From Saprospiraceae bacterium (GTDB taxonomy: Bacteria > Bacteroidota > Bacteroidia > Chitinophagales > Saprospiraceae), in the NCBI GenBank assembly GCA_017985675.1, contig JAGNXB010000001.1, positions 62,001 through 126,000 of the forward strand: a stretch of DNA of 64,000 nt, read 5' to 3'. The notes beneath the pieces were generated by a model that was given only the letters and a program-made list of their open reading frames with translations, searched no databases and was not told the origin of the DNA. The position numbers and the translations under genes were made by a program. Shown here in pieces: positions 1-8,910 of this stretch (within the stretch, counting starts at the first letter, position 1; each line of letters opens with the position of its first letter).

Positions 1-175
1 TTGTCCTGATAAGCAAGTGCCAAATGTAGTAGGAATGGGACTCCGCGATGCGCTTTTTGCGCTAGAAAACCGTGGGTTACGTGTAGATCCGACAGGCGTG
101 GGAAAGGTAAGACGACAAAGTATTGCAGCAGGTACTTCCGCGCAGGGACAATATGTGCGCATTTATCTGGAATAG
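1..175 (+). CDS. ftsI: Penicillin-binding protein (FtsI type), C-terminal PASTA end, partial
   Basis: Only the last 57 codons are in the window, read in the frame starting at base 2 and stopping at TAG 173-175. They read as one PASTA domain: VPNVVGMGLRDALFALENRG, then a G-x-G-K-V strand and a final AQGQYVRIYLE. PASTA domains bind cell-wall material and are found at the C-terminus of many Bacteroidota FtsI proteins, the septal transpeptidases. The position immediately before murE is the normal dcw location of ftsI, and this supports the name more than the fragment does. The transpeptidase domain lies upstream of the window. A different PASTA-bearing transpeptidase cannot be excluded. Confidence 0.8.
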   Translation, partial: CPDKQVPNVVGMGLRDALFALENRGLRVDPTGVGKVRRQSIAAGTSAQGQYVRIYLE

Positions 176-242
176 ACAAATGGAATGGAAAAGCAATGAT
201 AAACACCTCTATTTTTAAAACACCAAAACGCACCGGCAACAA

Positions 243-1721
243 TTGAAATCCCTTGAATATCTACTTAACGGTGTGGAAGTACTGCACGTCCAGGGTGATT
301 TGGAAACGCAAGTTTCTCAGATCACTCTGGATAGCAGGACTATTAAACCTGGTGGTCTTTTCATTGCGATCAAAGGTGCCCAGGCTGATGGGCATCAGTT
401 TATTCCAAATGCGCTTGCTCAGGGTGCAGGTGCAATTATTTCTGAAAATAGTAATATCCACCCACATGACTCAAAGGTTGTTTGGATCCAAGTTGCCGAT
501 AGTCGAAAAGCACTCGGGATAATTGCCGCTCATTTTTACGATTCCCCATCTCAGGAATTACAATTAATTGGTGTAACTGGCACAAATGGCAAAACCTCGG
601 TAGTTTATTTGCTTTATCAGATTTATCTCAAACTGGGATATGTATGTGGTCTGATATCAACCATTGATATTATTTGGGCTGAACAACGCGAACGTGCACG
701 TTTGACAACACCTGATGTGATTCAGTTGAACGCATTGTTAAGGAAAATGGCTGATGCCGGATGCAGCCATGTGTTTATGGAAGTAAGTTCGCATGCTGCT
801 CATCAGGGCCGAATTGATGGGCTCTCCTTTAAAGGCGGGGTTTTTACAAATCTTACACATGACCATTTGGATTATCATGGTACTTTTCTGGAGTACCTAA
901 ATGCTAAAAAACTGTTTTTTGATCATTTATCCAAAAGTAGTTTTGCTTTAATCAATGAAGATGATCGTCATAGTAAGGTTATGGTGCAAAATACTGCTGC
1001 GCAAATTTCAACTTATGGTTTAAAGCATTTAAGTGATTATAAAGGCCGGATCCTGGAAAATCGATTAGATGGTCTAGTAATACGACTAAATGACAAAACC
1101 ATTTCTTGCAGGCTTTCAGGAGAATTTAATGCATATAATTTATTAGCTGCATTTGGCACCGCAAGATTATTAGGTGAGGATGAATCGGAGGTATTAAGTG
1201 CCTTGTCCGATTGTCATCCTGTCAGTGGCCGAATGGAAATAATCCATGACGGGATGGGGCGCATGGGTATTGTTGATTTTGCGCATACCCCGGATGCATT
1301 GGAAAAAGTGCTTCGAACTGTCAACGCTTTAAAAGATACTAAGCGCAAGTTGATTTTGGTATGTGGTTGTGGTGGTGATCGTGATACATCCAAACGACCT
1401 GTCATGGGTGCGATTGCAAGTTCGCTGGCAGATATCGTTTGTTTCACATCTGATAATCCCCGATCTGAAAATCCGGAAACCATACTTCATGATATGATGG
1501 CTGGTGTAGTGGAAGCGCACAAATCAAAGGTGCAAATTATCACATCAAGAGAACAGGCAATTCAAATTGCCGTTCGTTTAGCTGGCCCTGGCGATGTTGT
1601 AATTGTTGCTGGCAAGGGACATGAGGATTATCAGGAAATTCAAGGGAAGCGATTTCCCTTTGACGATAAAATGGTGCTTAAAGCAGCACTGGAAACAACA
1701 TCAATCCTTAATAGAGGATGA
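243..1721 (+). CDS. murE: UDP-MurNAc-L-Ala-D-Glu:meso-diaminopimelate ligase MurE
   Basis: Cytoplasmic Mur ligase that adds the third stem-peptide residue to UDP-MurNAc-dipeptide using ATP. The 492-residue length is normal. The P-loop GVTGTNGKTS lies near residues 109-118, followed by the central domain (FTNLTHDHLDYHGTF) and the C-terminal domain. The motif DNPRSENP at about residues 404-411 contains the DNPR signature typical of enzymes that use meso-DAP and not lysine, so the peptidoglycan is predicted to be DAP type. The start is TTG at 243: it gives the usual short N-terminus (MKSLEYLL) and no in-frame ATG fits better. The gene sits 67 bases after the penicillin-binding protein gene. Confidence 0.95.
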   Translation: MKSLEYLLNGVEVLHVQGDLETQVSQITLDSRTIKPGGLFIAIKGAQADGHQFIPNALAQGAGAIISENSNIHPHDSKVVWIQVADSRKALGIIAAHFYDSPSQELQLIGVTGTNGKTSVVYLLYQIYLKLGYVCGLISTIDIIWAEQRERARLTTPDVIQLNALLRKMADAGCSHVFMEVSSHAAHQGRIDGLSFKGGVFTNLTHDHLDYHGTFLEYLNAKKLFFDHLSKSSFALINEDDRHSKVMVQNTAAQISTYGLKHLSDYKGRILENRLDGLVIRLNDKTISCRLSGEFNAYNLLAAFGTARLLGEDESEVLSALSDCHPVSGRMEIIHDGMGRMGIVDFAHTPDALEKVLRTVNALKDTKRKLILVCGCGGDRDTSKRPVMGAIASSLADIVCFTSDNPRSENPETILHDMMAGVVEAHKSKVQIITSREQAIQIAVRLAGPGDVVIVAGKGHEDYQEIQGKRFPFDDKMVLKAALETTSILNRG

Positions 1722-1755
1722 AGATTCATTTCAGTTTGGTTCGGTACGGTGACAT

Positions 1756-1777
1756 GGGGCGAGCAAAGGCTCGCCCC
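1756..1777. other. Perfect 9-bp hairpin between murE and mraY
   Basis: GGGGCGAGC (1756-1764), loop AAAG, then GCTCGCCCC (1769-1777). The stem is GC-rich and perfect but no T-run follows on either side, so it is not a standard intrinsic terminator. It lies in the only sizeable gap (99 bases) of the early dcw cluster, between murE and mraY. It could attenuate transcription, stabilise the murE 3' end, or be a small dispersed palindrome. Confidence 0.5.
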
Positions 1778-1820
1778 CTTGTCCCACTCCAATCATTAAT
1801 TATTAATTCGTAACAAGCTT

Positions 1821-3077
1821 ATGTTAACACATCTCTTCGAATATCTCGACAGGTTATTAGATATACCCGGCTCTGGTCTGTTCCGGTATATCACCTTTCG
1901 TGCTGGCGGAGCGATTATTTTATCCTTGTTAATATCAATGGTTTTTGGAGCGGGGATTATACGTAAATTAAAACGTTTGCAAATTGGGGAAACGGTCCGT
2001 GACCTTGGATTGACGGGGCAGAAGGAAAAGGAAGGTACGCCTACGATGGGAGGAATTATTATTGTTTTAGCCATCGTGATTCCCTGTTTGTTATTAGCGC
2101 GATTGGATAATATTTATATCCAACTGATGCTGTTATCCACTATATGGATGGCCGTCATTGGTTTTATGGATGATTACATTAAGGTATTTAAAAAGAATAA
2201 AGAAGGGCTCAAAGCCATCTTTAAAATAATAGGGCAGGTTGGACTGGGTCTGATTGTAGGCCTGGTGATGTTGTACCACGAAGATGTGACAGTAAGAATG
2301 CCCATTGAGGAAGCTGAGAAGGGTGGATATACCATCGTAGAAACTTATAAGGTGTATGATTCGTCCACTGATGCAGTGTTGCAGTATGCGCATGTTAAAA
2401 CCACATTGACCAATATTCCTTTTGTAAAAAGTAACCGATTAGACTATCAGAAATTAATGTGGTTTTTAGGTGATAATGCAGGCACATGGGCATGGATCTT
2501 ATTTATTCCTATAATCATTCTTATTGTCACTGCGGTGTCAAATGCGGCTAACCTGACAGATGGGATAGATGGTTTGGCTACCGGTATTTCCGGGATTATT
2601 GCTGCGACACTTGGTGTGTTTGCTTATGTAAGTTCCAATGCCATTTTCTCTCAATATTTAGGGATCTTATTTCTGCCCGATTCTGCGGAGTTGGTCATAT
2701 TCGCAGCATGTCTAGTTGGAGCTTGTGTTGGATTTTTATGGTATAATGCCTATCCCGCGCAAATTTTTATGGGGGATACAGGTAGTCTTACTTTAGGCGG
2801 GATAATTGCTGCATTGGCCATTGTATTGCGAAAAGAATTATTAATTCCCATCCTGTGTGGCATTTTTCTGATAGAGAATTTGTCCGTAATGATTCAGGTA
2901 GGGTATTTTAAATATACGCGCAAGAAGTATGGAACGGGTAAGCGTGTATTCTTAATGTCGCCATTGCACCATCATTATCAAAAACAAGGCATGCACGAGG
3001 CAAAAATTGTTGCCCGATTTTGGATTGTTGGTATTTTACTAGCAGTGTTTACCATCATTACCCTTAAGATAAGATAA
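1821..3077 (+). CDS. mraY: Phospho-MurNAc-pentapeptide transferase MraY
   Basis: Integral membrane enzyme that transfers phospho-MurNAc-pentapeptide to undecaprenyl phosphate, giving lipid I. Recognisable signatures in order: [28 protein letters not shown] (aspartate pair), [26 protein letters not shown], and the C-terminal [13 protein letters not shown] loop. About ten hydrophobic segments are visible. At 418 residues it is longer than the roughly 360 of E. coli. The extra length is a hydrophilic stretch at about residues 152-215 ([19 protein letters not shown] onwards), an insertion common in Bacteroidota MraY. The ATG at 1821 starts just upstream of the first amphipathic/membrane segment. 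murD follows after 6 bases. Confidence 0.95.
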   Translation: MLTHLFEYLDRLLDIPGSGLFRYITFRAGGAIILSLLISMVFGAGIIRKLKRLQIGETVRDLGLTGQKEKEGTPTMGGIIIVLAIVIPCLLLARLDNIYIQLMLLSTIWMAVIGFMDDYIKVFKKNKEGLKAIFKIIGQVGLGLIVGLVMLYHEDVTVRMPIEEAEKGGYTIVETYKVYDSSTDAVLQYAHVKTTLTNIPFVKSNRLDYQKLMWFLGDNAGTWAWILFIPIIILIVTAVSNAANLTDGIDGLATGISGIIAATLGVFAYVSSNAIFSQYLGILFLPDSAELVIFAACLVGACVGFLWYNAYPAQIFMGDTGSLTLGGIIAALAIVLRKELLIPILCGIFLIENLSVMIQVGYFKYTRKKYGTGKRVFLMSPLHHHYQKQGMHEAKIVARFWIVGILLAVFTIITLKIR

Positions 3078-3083
3078 TTTCTC

Positions 3084-4415
3084 ATGAGCAAACAATTAAT
3101 CATTTTGGGAGGTGGTGAAAGTGGCATTGGTGCGGCTTTGTTGGGCAAGTCTAAAGGCTATACTGTTTTTTTGAGTGATAGCGGCATGATACCTTCAGCC
3201 TATCGAGATGAACTCTTACGGGCGGAGATTGATTTTGAAGAAGGAGGTCATTTTTCTCCAGTTCTTCAAGAGGCCGAACTTGTTGTAAAAAGCCCCGGCA
3301 TCCCAAATGACCACATACTAGTCAAGTCCTACGAGGACAGAGGCGTATCTGTTATATCTGAAATCGAATTTGCCTGGCAATTTATTAATGGCCGTATTGT
3401 AGCTATTACCGGAACAAATGGTAAAACCACCACTACGCATTTAGTGCATCATTTATTTCAGGAAGCAGGTTATGCGGTGGCGTGTGGGGGCAATATTGGT
3501 TATGGGTTATCAAGGCTGGCAATGGAGCCTCATAAGGATTGGTATATCCTTGAGCTTTCCAGTTTTCAGCTCGATGATATTACCACGTTTCGTCCGGATA
3601 TTGCCATAATCCTTAATATCACGCCCGATCATTTGGACAGGTATAAAAATGATATGTCCTTGTATGCTGATGCAAAATGGCGGATTTCTAAAAATCAGCA
3701 AAAGGAAGATTGTATCATTTTTCAGGCAGACAATGGATACATTGAAGCGGCTATTCAACGGAATCCCTCATTGGCTCAACAGCTAGCTGTTGGGCAACCG
3801 AAAGGTGAATCATCCTCTTGGTTGGAAGTACAAGGCGAACGTTATAATCTTGAACAATTTGTACTTCAAGGTGATCATAATTTATTTAACACTACCTGTG
3901 CGATTTTGGCGGCACGTAAGGCAGGAATTTCACAAGACGCCATTCAAAAGGCATTACCGCATTTCAAACCAGTAAGGCACAGGATGGAACCGGTAGGCAC
4001 TATCAACGGTGTTGTTTATATCAATGATTCAAAAGCGACAAATGTTGACGCAGTTTGGTTTGCACTAAAAGCAATGACAAAGCCGGTCGTTTGGATTGCC
4101 GGTGGCAAGGATAAAGGCAATGATTATTCCGCATTAATCGAGCTTGTTCAAAATAAAGTTAAGGCGCTTGTTTGTCTCGGCCTGGATACCAGAAAGCTGG
4201 AGGATCTATTTACACCAATGCTTCCACATGTTGTTGTGACACGGACAATGGATGCTGCCGTGCGGGCCGCTGCTGCTTTGGCAGTGGAAGGGGATTGTGT
4301 TTTACTTTCGCCAGCTTGTGCCAGTTTTGATTTATTTAAAAATTATGAACAACGCGGCGATATGTTTAAAGACGCAGTGGGTGATTTAGTCAAAGTAGAA
4401 AACCAAAGAACATGA
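3084..4415 (+). CDS. murD: UDP-MurNAc-L-alanine:D-glutamate ligase MurD
   Basis: Cytoplasmic Mur ligase adding D-glutamate to UDP-MurNAc-L-Ala. The N-terminal Rossmann-like part begins LIILGGGESGIGAALLG. The P-loop is ITGTNGKTTTTH (about residue 110), the central motif is LNITPDHLDRY, and the C-terminal domain carries YINDSKATNVDA, IAGGKDKGNDY and LLSPACASFDLFKNYEQRG, all typical of MurD. The 443-residue length is standard. The stop codon overlaps the start of ftsW by four bases (ATGA at 4412-4415), suggesting translational coupling. Confidence 0.96.
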   Translation: MSKQLIILGGGESGIGAALLGKSKGYTVFLSDSGMIPSAYRDELLRAEIDFEEGGHFSPVLQEAELVVKSPGIPNDHILVKSYEDRGVSVISEIEFAWQFINGRIVAITGTNGKTTTTHLVHHLFQEAGYAVACGGNIGYGLSRLAMEPHKDWYILELSSFQLDDITTFRPDIAIILNITPDHLDRYKNDMSLYADAKWRISKNQQKEDCIIFQADNGYIEAAIQRNPSLAQQLAVGQPKGESSSWLEVQGERYNLEQFVLQGDHNLFNTTCAILAARKAGISQDAIQKALPHFKPVRHRMEPVGTINGVVYINDSKATNVDAVWFALKAMTKPVVWIAGGKDKGNDYSALIELVQNKVKALVCLGLDTRKLEDLFTPMLPHVVVTRTMDAAVRAAAALAVEGDCVLLSPACASFDLFKNYEQRGDMFKDAVGDLVKVENQRT

Positions 4416-5575
4416 ATTCGAGAGTAGCACAGTTTCTTCAGGGAGATAAAGTAATTTGGACCATCGTCCTTATTTTAGCTACGCTGTCTGTAATGGCAGT
4501 GTATTCCTCAACAGGTATGTTGGCATATAAAGAAAAGGGAGGGCTCACCGAGTTTTATCTGCTCAAACATGGCAGTTTTATAATGGGCGGGCTCATATTG
4601 ACATGGGTGTTTTCCCGGTTGCCTTATGTTTTTTATGGCCGTGTTGCAAAAACGTTGTTTTACCTCACCATCCCGCTTCTCATTTATACGTTATTTTTTG
4701 GGGTTGATATGAATGATGCGCGTCGATGGATAACGATTCCTATCATTAGTTTGACTTTTCAAGCTTCGGATTTTGCAAAAGTTGTTTTAATGTTATTTCT
4801 GGCGCGGCAACTCGCATTGCATCAGGGACAAAAAATGGATTTATTTACACTGGCTAAGCCCGTACTCTTACCTGTTGCAATTGTTTGTGCCTTAATCATG
4901 CCGGCTAATTTATCTACAGCCTTACTCTTGTTTTTAACGTCGATGGCACTTATGGTTGTTGGACGGATTGATTTACGTTCTTTGGGCGCAATGATAGGAG
5001 CTGGGGTACTCCTTTTTGGGGTGATTTTTTTGCTTGGCCTTGTGATGCCTGAAGCTACGCGCGCAAGTACATGGGTTTCACGGATTCAATCCTTTGCGAC
5101 CGATTCGGATGGGGGATATCAGGTGCAGCAAGCAAAAATAGCCATTGTTAATGGTGGTCTTTTTGGCGAAGGGCCCGGGAATAGTTACCAGCGCAATGTG
5201 CTTCCTTCAGGATATTCAGACTTTATTTATGCTATTTTTATTGAAGAGTATGGGTTTATTGGTGCAGTGTTTTTGTTAATCATGTACGTGCTTTTTTTTA
5301 TTCGCAGTGTGCGATTGGTTACGTTATGTGATAAACCATTCGGTTCCTTACTGGTGATGGGAATTAGTTTGCTTATCGTTCTTCAGGCACTTGCAAATAT
5401 GGCGGTTGCGGTCAATCTCGGCCCGGTCACGGGTGTGACATTGCCCTTTATGAGCATGGGCGGCACGTCCTTGCTCTTTTTTAGCATGTCAGCAGGCATG
5501 ATCCTAAGTGTAAGCCGATATGTAGAGCGGACTCAGTCAGAAGAAGTTAAAGAAATGGAGCCATGCGTGTCTTGA
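4412..5575 (+). CDS. ftsW: SEDS-family septal peptidoglycan polymerase FtsW
   Basis: Polytopic SEDS protein that polymerises lipid II at the septum together with FtsI. About ten membrane segments are visible in 387 residues. Family signatures include DMNDARRWITIP, FQASDFAKVVLMLFLARQLA, GPGNSYQRNVLPSGYSDFIYAIFIEEYGFIG and LGPVTGVTLPFMSMGGTSLLF. The position between murD and murG identifies it as FtsW rather than RodA. Its start overlaps murD by 4 bases and its 3' end overlaps murG by 13 bases. Confidence 0.95.
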   Translation: MNSRVAQFLQGDKVIWTIVLILATLSVMAVYSSTGMLAYKEKGGLTEFYLLKHGSFIMGGLILTWVFSRLPYVFYGRVAKTLFYLTIPLLIYTLFFGVDMNDARRWITIPIISLTFQASDFAKVVLMLFLARQLALHQGQKMDLFTLAKPVLLPVAIVCALIMPANLSTALLLFLTSMALMVVGRIDLRSLGAMIGAGVLLFGVIFLLGLVMPEATRASTWVSRIQSFATDSDGGYQVQQAKIAIVNGGLFGEGPGNSYQRNVLPSGYSDFIYAIFIEEYGFIGAVFLLIMYVLFFIRSVRLVTLCDKPFGSLLVMGISLLIVLQALANMAVAVNLGPVTGVTLPFMSMGGTSLLFFSMSAGMILSVSRYVERTQSEEVKEMEPCVS

Positions 5576-6663
5576 TAACTGGTGGAGGCACCGGAGGGCA
5601 TGTATATCCAGCCCTTGCTATTGCGGAGGCTCTCCGCAAGGTTGACCCTACCATGGATATTCAATTTATAGGTGCGCGGGGTAAGCTGGAAATGGAAAAA
5701 GTCCCAAAGGCAGGATACAAAATAAAAGGATTGCCGATAGCTGGAATCCAGCGTCGACTGACCTGGAAAAATTTGCTGGTTCCCTTCAAAATAATGGCCA
5801 GCTTATGGGCTAGCTGGATGTTTTTAAGAAAATTTAATCCTGATGTGGCGATAGGTGTTGGAGGGTATGCAAGTGGTCCGGCACTTCGAGTAGCAGCATG
5901 GCTGGGCATTCCATATTTGCTGCAGGAGCAAAACTCCTATCCAGGTATAACAAATCGACTTTTGGCAAAAAAGGCGCGTTGGATTTGTATTGCCTGGCCT
6001 GGGTTATCCCGATTTTTTCCTGGAGAAAAGTTGGTTGTTACAGGCAACCCACTCCGTAGTAATTTGATTAGCCCGGCAACATCCAAGGATGAAGCCAAAG
6101 ATTATTTTCATTTATCTCAATCCCGGAAAACCATTTTATTATTGGGCGGGAGCCTTGGAGCGAGGTCATTAAATGAGGCAGTGATTGCAAATTTTATCTG
6201 GTGGCAACAGAAGGAAGACATTCAATTACTTTGGCAATGCGGTATGATATACAAGGAACAGTGTTTTCAATCTGCCACAGGCCAATTAGACCATGTGAGT
6301 GTGCATCCCTTTATTGACCGAATGGACATGGCCTACGCCGCTGCGGATGTAATTATTGCCAGAGCCGGAGCATTGACTATAGCCGAACTTTGTCAGTTGG
6401 GCAAGCCGGTTATTTTGGTTCCCTCACCTAATGTCGCAGAAAATCATCAGACGAGCAATGCCAAAGTATTAGCCAAAGTAAATGCAGCGCTCATGGTACC
6501 GGATAAGCATGTCAAAACAGATTTATTTCCGTTGGTTGAAGAATTATTGGCTGATCCGGTCAAAATGAACACGCTTTCTGAAAAGATCAGAGAATTTGCA
6601 AAGCCTTATGCCGCAGATGAAATAGCCCAATTGGTATGCAATTACAAAACCTGGAATGTATGA
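5563..6663 (+). CDS. murG: Lipid II-forming N-acetylglucosaminyltransferase MurG
   Basis: Peripheral inner-membrane GT28 glycosyltransferase that adds GlcNAc to lipid I. The N-terminal GGGTGGHVYPALAIAEAL glycine-rich loop, VGVGGYASGPALRVAAWLG and the LQEQNSYPGITNRLLAK segment are typical. The C-terminal donor-binding half has LLGGSLGARSLNEAV, IARAGALTIAELCQLGKPVILVPSP and AENHQTSNAKVLAK. The 366-residue length is normal. The gene starts inside the end of ftsW and its TGA stop overlaps the ATG of murC. Confidence 0.96.
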   Translation: MRVLITGGGTGGHVYPALAIAEALRKVDPTMDIQFIGARGKLEMEKVPKAGYKIKGLPIAGIQRRLTWKNLLVPFKIMASLWASWMFLRKFNPDVAIGVGGYASGPALRVAAWLGIPYLLQEQNSYPGITNRLLAKKARWICIAWPGLSRFFPGEKLVVTGNPLRSNLISPATSKDEAKDYFHLSQSRKTILLLGGSLGARSLNEAVIANFIWWQQKEDIQLLWQCGMIYKEQCFQSATGQLDHVSVHPFIDRMDMAYAAADVIIARAGALTIAELCQLGKPVILVPSPNVAENHQTSNAKVLAKVNAALMVPDKHVKTDLFPLVEELLADPVKMNTLSEKIREFAKPYAADEIAQLVCNYKTWNV

Positions 6664-8027
6664 ATAAGTCACAGGATATTCACCATATTTATTTCTTGGG
6701 AATTGGTGGCATTGGTATGAGCGCTCTGGCCAGGTATTATTTGCAGTTAGGCGCCACCGTTAGTGGTTATGATCGAACAGAAACTACGCTTACGCGTCAA
6801 TTAGTTAAGGAAGGCATTTCAATTATTTATGATGAAATTGCACCCTTGCCTGAAGCAATAGATCTCGCTGTTTTTACACCAGCAGTTCCAGCAAGTCATC
6901 CCGCATTTACAGCCTTGGCAGAAAGGGGAATACCGCTTTTGAAACGTGCAGAATTATTGGGATTAATTAGTCAGTCAAAACGATGTATTGCCATAGCAGG
7001 TACACATGGCAAAACAACTACGAGTGCTATCCTGGCTCATATGCTACGTGTGGGTGGTGTAGATTGCACCGCTTTTTTAGGCGGAATTTCTGCTAATTAT
7101 GGAACGAATTATTTGTTGGGTCATTCGGATTGGGTTGTCGTTGAAGCGGATGAATATGACCGGTCATTTTTACAATTGCATCCTACTATTCTCATTTTAA
7201 ATGCACTTGATCCCGATCATCTGGATATATATGGGGATGCCCGTACAATGGAGGAGACATACTACCAACTGATTGGTCAGATTCGGTCCGGTGGTAGTCT
7301 GTTATATAAAGCAGGTTTGACTATTCCTGATGCTGTTTTACAAAGGGAAATGTTAGATGTCTATACTTTTGGCGAAGGAGCGATTGATTTTCCATTAACC
7401 CATATCCGGCAGGAGCAAGGAATAACGCTTTTTGATCTGCATCATCAAGGTATGTGGTACCGATCGATTCGATTTACATTGCCCGGAATGCATAATGCTT
7501 CCAATGCAGCTGCTGCCTTTTCCGTTGGTCTTTTGTTAGGTATGCCCGAAATGCAAATTAGGGAAGGATTGGAATCATTTAGAGGGGTTGACCGGCGATT
7601 TAGTATTCATTATGATGCTTATGGCATCACCTATGTGGACGACTATGCGCATCATCCCGTCGAGCTGAATGGTTTAATACAAGCTGCTCGTTCCAGATTT
7701 CCAGGAAGAAGGATAACCGGGATTTTCCAGCCCCACTTGTTTACAAGGACACGTGACTTTGCGCATGAGTTTGCAGCGGCACTTGATTTATTTGATGACC
7801 CGATAGTAACAGATATTTATCCTGCCAGGGAAATACCCCTTGAAGGGATAAACGCCCATTACTTATTGGATTTAATGCATCATCCTCAGAAAAAATATAT
7901 AGCTCGGGAGGAACTCCTGTCATATATCGAAGCACATGACTTTGATGTGTTGATTACTGCTGGTGCGGGTGATGTTGACGCCCTTATTCCTCAAATTATA
8001 GAACTTTTACAAAAAAAGAACCCATGA
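6660..8027 (+). CDS. murC: UDP-N-acetylmuramate:L-alanine ligase MurC
   Basis: First Mur ligase of the pathway, adding L-Ala to UDP-MurNAc in the cytoplasm. Motifs: YFLGIGGIGMSALARYY at the N-terminus, P-loop IAGTHGKTTTSAILAH, VVEADEYDRSFLQLHP, LNALDPDHLDIYGD, and YVDDYAHHPVELNGL in the C-terminal domain. I chose the ATG at 6660 (MNKSQDIHHIYFLG) over an in-frame ATG 24 bases upstream: it gives the standard ATGA overlap with murG and the usual distance to the glycine loop. The product is 455 residues. Its stop overlaps ftsQ by four bases. Confidence 0.95.
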   Translation: MNKSQDIHHIYFLGIGGIGMSALARYYLQLGATVSGYDRTETTLTRQLVKEGISIIYDEIAPLPEAIDLAVFTPAVPASHPAFTALAERGIPLLKRAELLGLISQSKRCIAIAGTHGKTTTSAILAHMLRVGGVDCTAFLGGISANYGTNYLLGHSDWVVVEADEYDRSFLQLHPTILILNALDPDHLDIYGDARTMEETYYQLIGQIRSGGSLLYKAGLTIPDAVLQREMLDVYTFGEGAIDFPLTHIRQEQGITLFDLHHQGMWYRSIRFTLPGMHNASNAAAAFSVGLLLGMPEMQIREGLESFRGVDRRFSIHYDAYGITYVDDYAHHPVELNGLIQAARSRFPGRRITGIFQPHLFTRTRDFAHEFAAALDLFDDPIVTDIYPAREIPLEGINAHYLLDLMHHPQKKYIAREELLSYIEAHDFDVLITAGAGDVDALIPQIIELLQKKNP

Positions 8028-8797
8028 CTATCTGGAAAAAGCTAAGACAATGGTCGCGACTATTCTATCTAATTGCATTTTTAGCATTGGTTGGATTGTT
8101 TTCAACGGCAATGTGGAGTAAAAAGGCTACTTCAGCGGAGGAAATTATCATCGATATAGAACCTACTGTAGAAGGTGGTTATTTATTGACCACCAATGAA
8201 GTCAAAAAAATGCTTACAGATAAGATAAGGAAGCCGGGTGCACAGAATCTTTCACGTGTTCCTGTATCGGCTATGGAAGATTTGATTCAGAAACATCCCC
8301 TGGTCGAACGTGCGGATGTCTACATTGATGCCAGAAACAGAATCAAAGTAAGAATCGAACAGCCTGAACCCGTCATTCGAATCATTGACCGACGTGGAGC
8401 TAATTATTACATCAGTGATAAGCGAAAAAAGATTCCGCTTTCACGGCATTTCACACCCCGAGTGCCCGTGGCAACAGGTGATATTCCCATGTGGGAGGAT
8501 TCATTGGCACTCAAACCGGGGAATGCTATTTCAGCGTTGTACGAGTTAGCCGAGCTCATGCAGACGGATGACTTTATGGGTGCACTTGTGGAACAAATTG
8601 ATATCAAGGACGGTGTGATAAGTCTTGTTCCCAAAATGGGCAAGTTCAAAATTGTCCTCGGTGACTGTCGACAATTGACCAGCAAAGTGAGTCGTTTGAA
8701 AACATTTTATAAAGGGATTTTACCTACAAAGGGTTGGGATGCCTACAAACTGGTCGATTTGAGGTACAAAGATCAGGTGGTTTGTCGGAAAGTCTGA
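8024..8797 (+). CDS. ftsQ: Cell division protein FtsQ/DivIB
   Basis: Bitopic divisome protein linking early and late division proteins. A short cytoplasmic N-terminus (MTIWKKLRQWSR) is followed by one membrane segment (about residues 13-32). A periplasmic POTRA-like part then runs through LTTNEVKKMLTDKI, VPVSAMEDLIQKHPLVERADVYIDARNRIKVRIEQPEP. Length (257 residues) and position between murC and ftsA fit FtsQ. Bacteroidota FtsQ sequences diverge strongly from E. coli, so the name leans partly on gene order. The ATG overlaps the murC stop. A 113-base gap follows before ftsA. Confidence 0.88.
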   Translation: MTIWKKLRQWSRLFYLIAFLALVGLFSTAMWSKKATSAEEIIIDIEPTVEGGYLLTTNEVKKMLTDKIRKPGAQNLSRVPVSAMEDLIQKHPLVERADVYIDARNRIKVRIEQPEPVIRIIDRRGANYYISDKRKKIPLSRHFTPRVPVATGDIPMWEDSLALKPGNAISALYELAELMQTDDFMGALVEQIDIKDGVISLVPKMGKFKIVLGDCRQLTSKVSRLKTFYKGILPTKGWDAYKLVDLRYKDQVVCRKV

Positions 8798-8910
8798 GTC
8801 AGGTTGTTCACATATTGTGTATAATTCTTTTTCAATATTAAAATCACTTGTAATGTTTACCCCTATCTTCGCGCAGTAGATTGAAAACACCACATTAAGC
8901 GAAATCATAA

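Noticed and set aside
8864..8871. TATCTTCG as an ftsA promoter
   Set aside because: One mismatch in the -7 element and the nearest TTG gives a spacer of only 13 bases; kept as a remark only.
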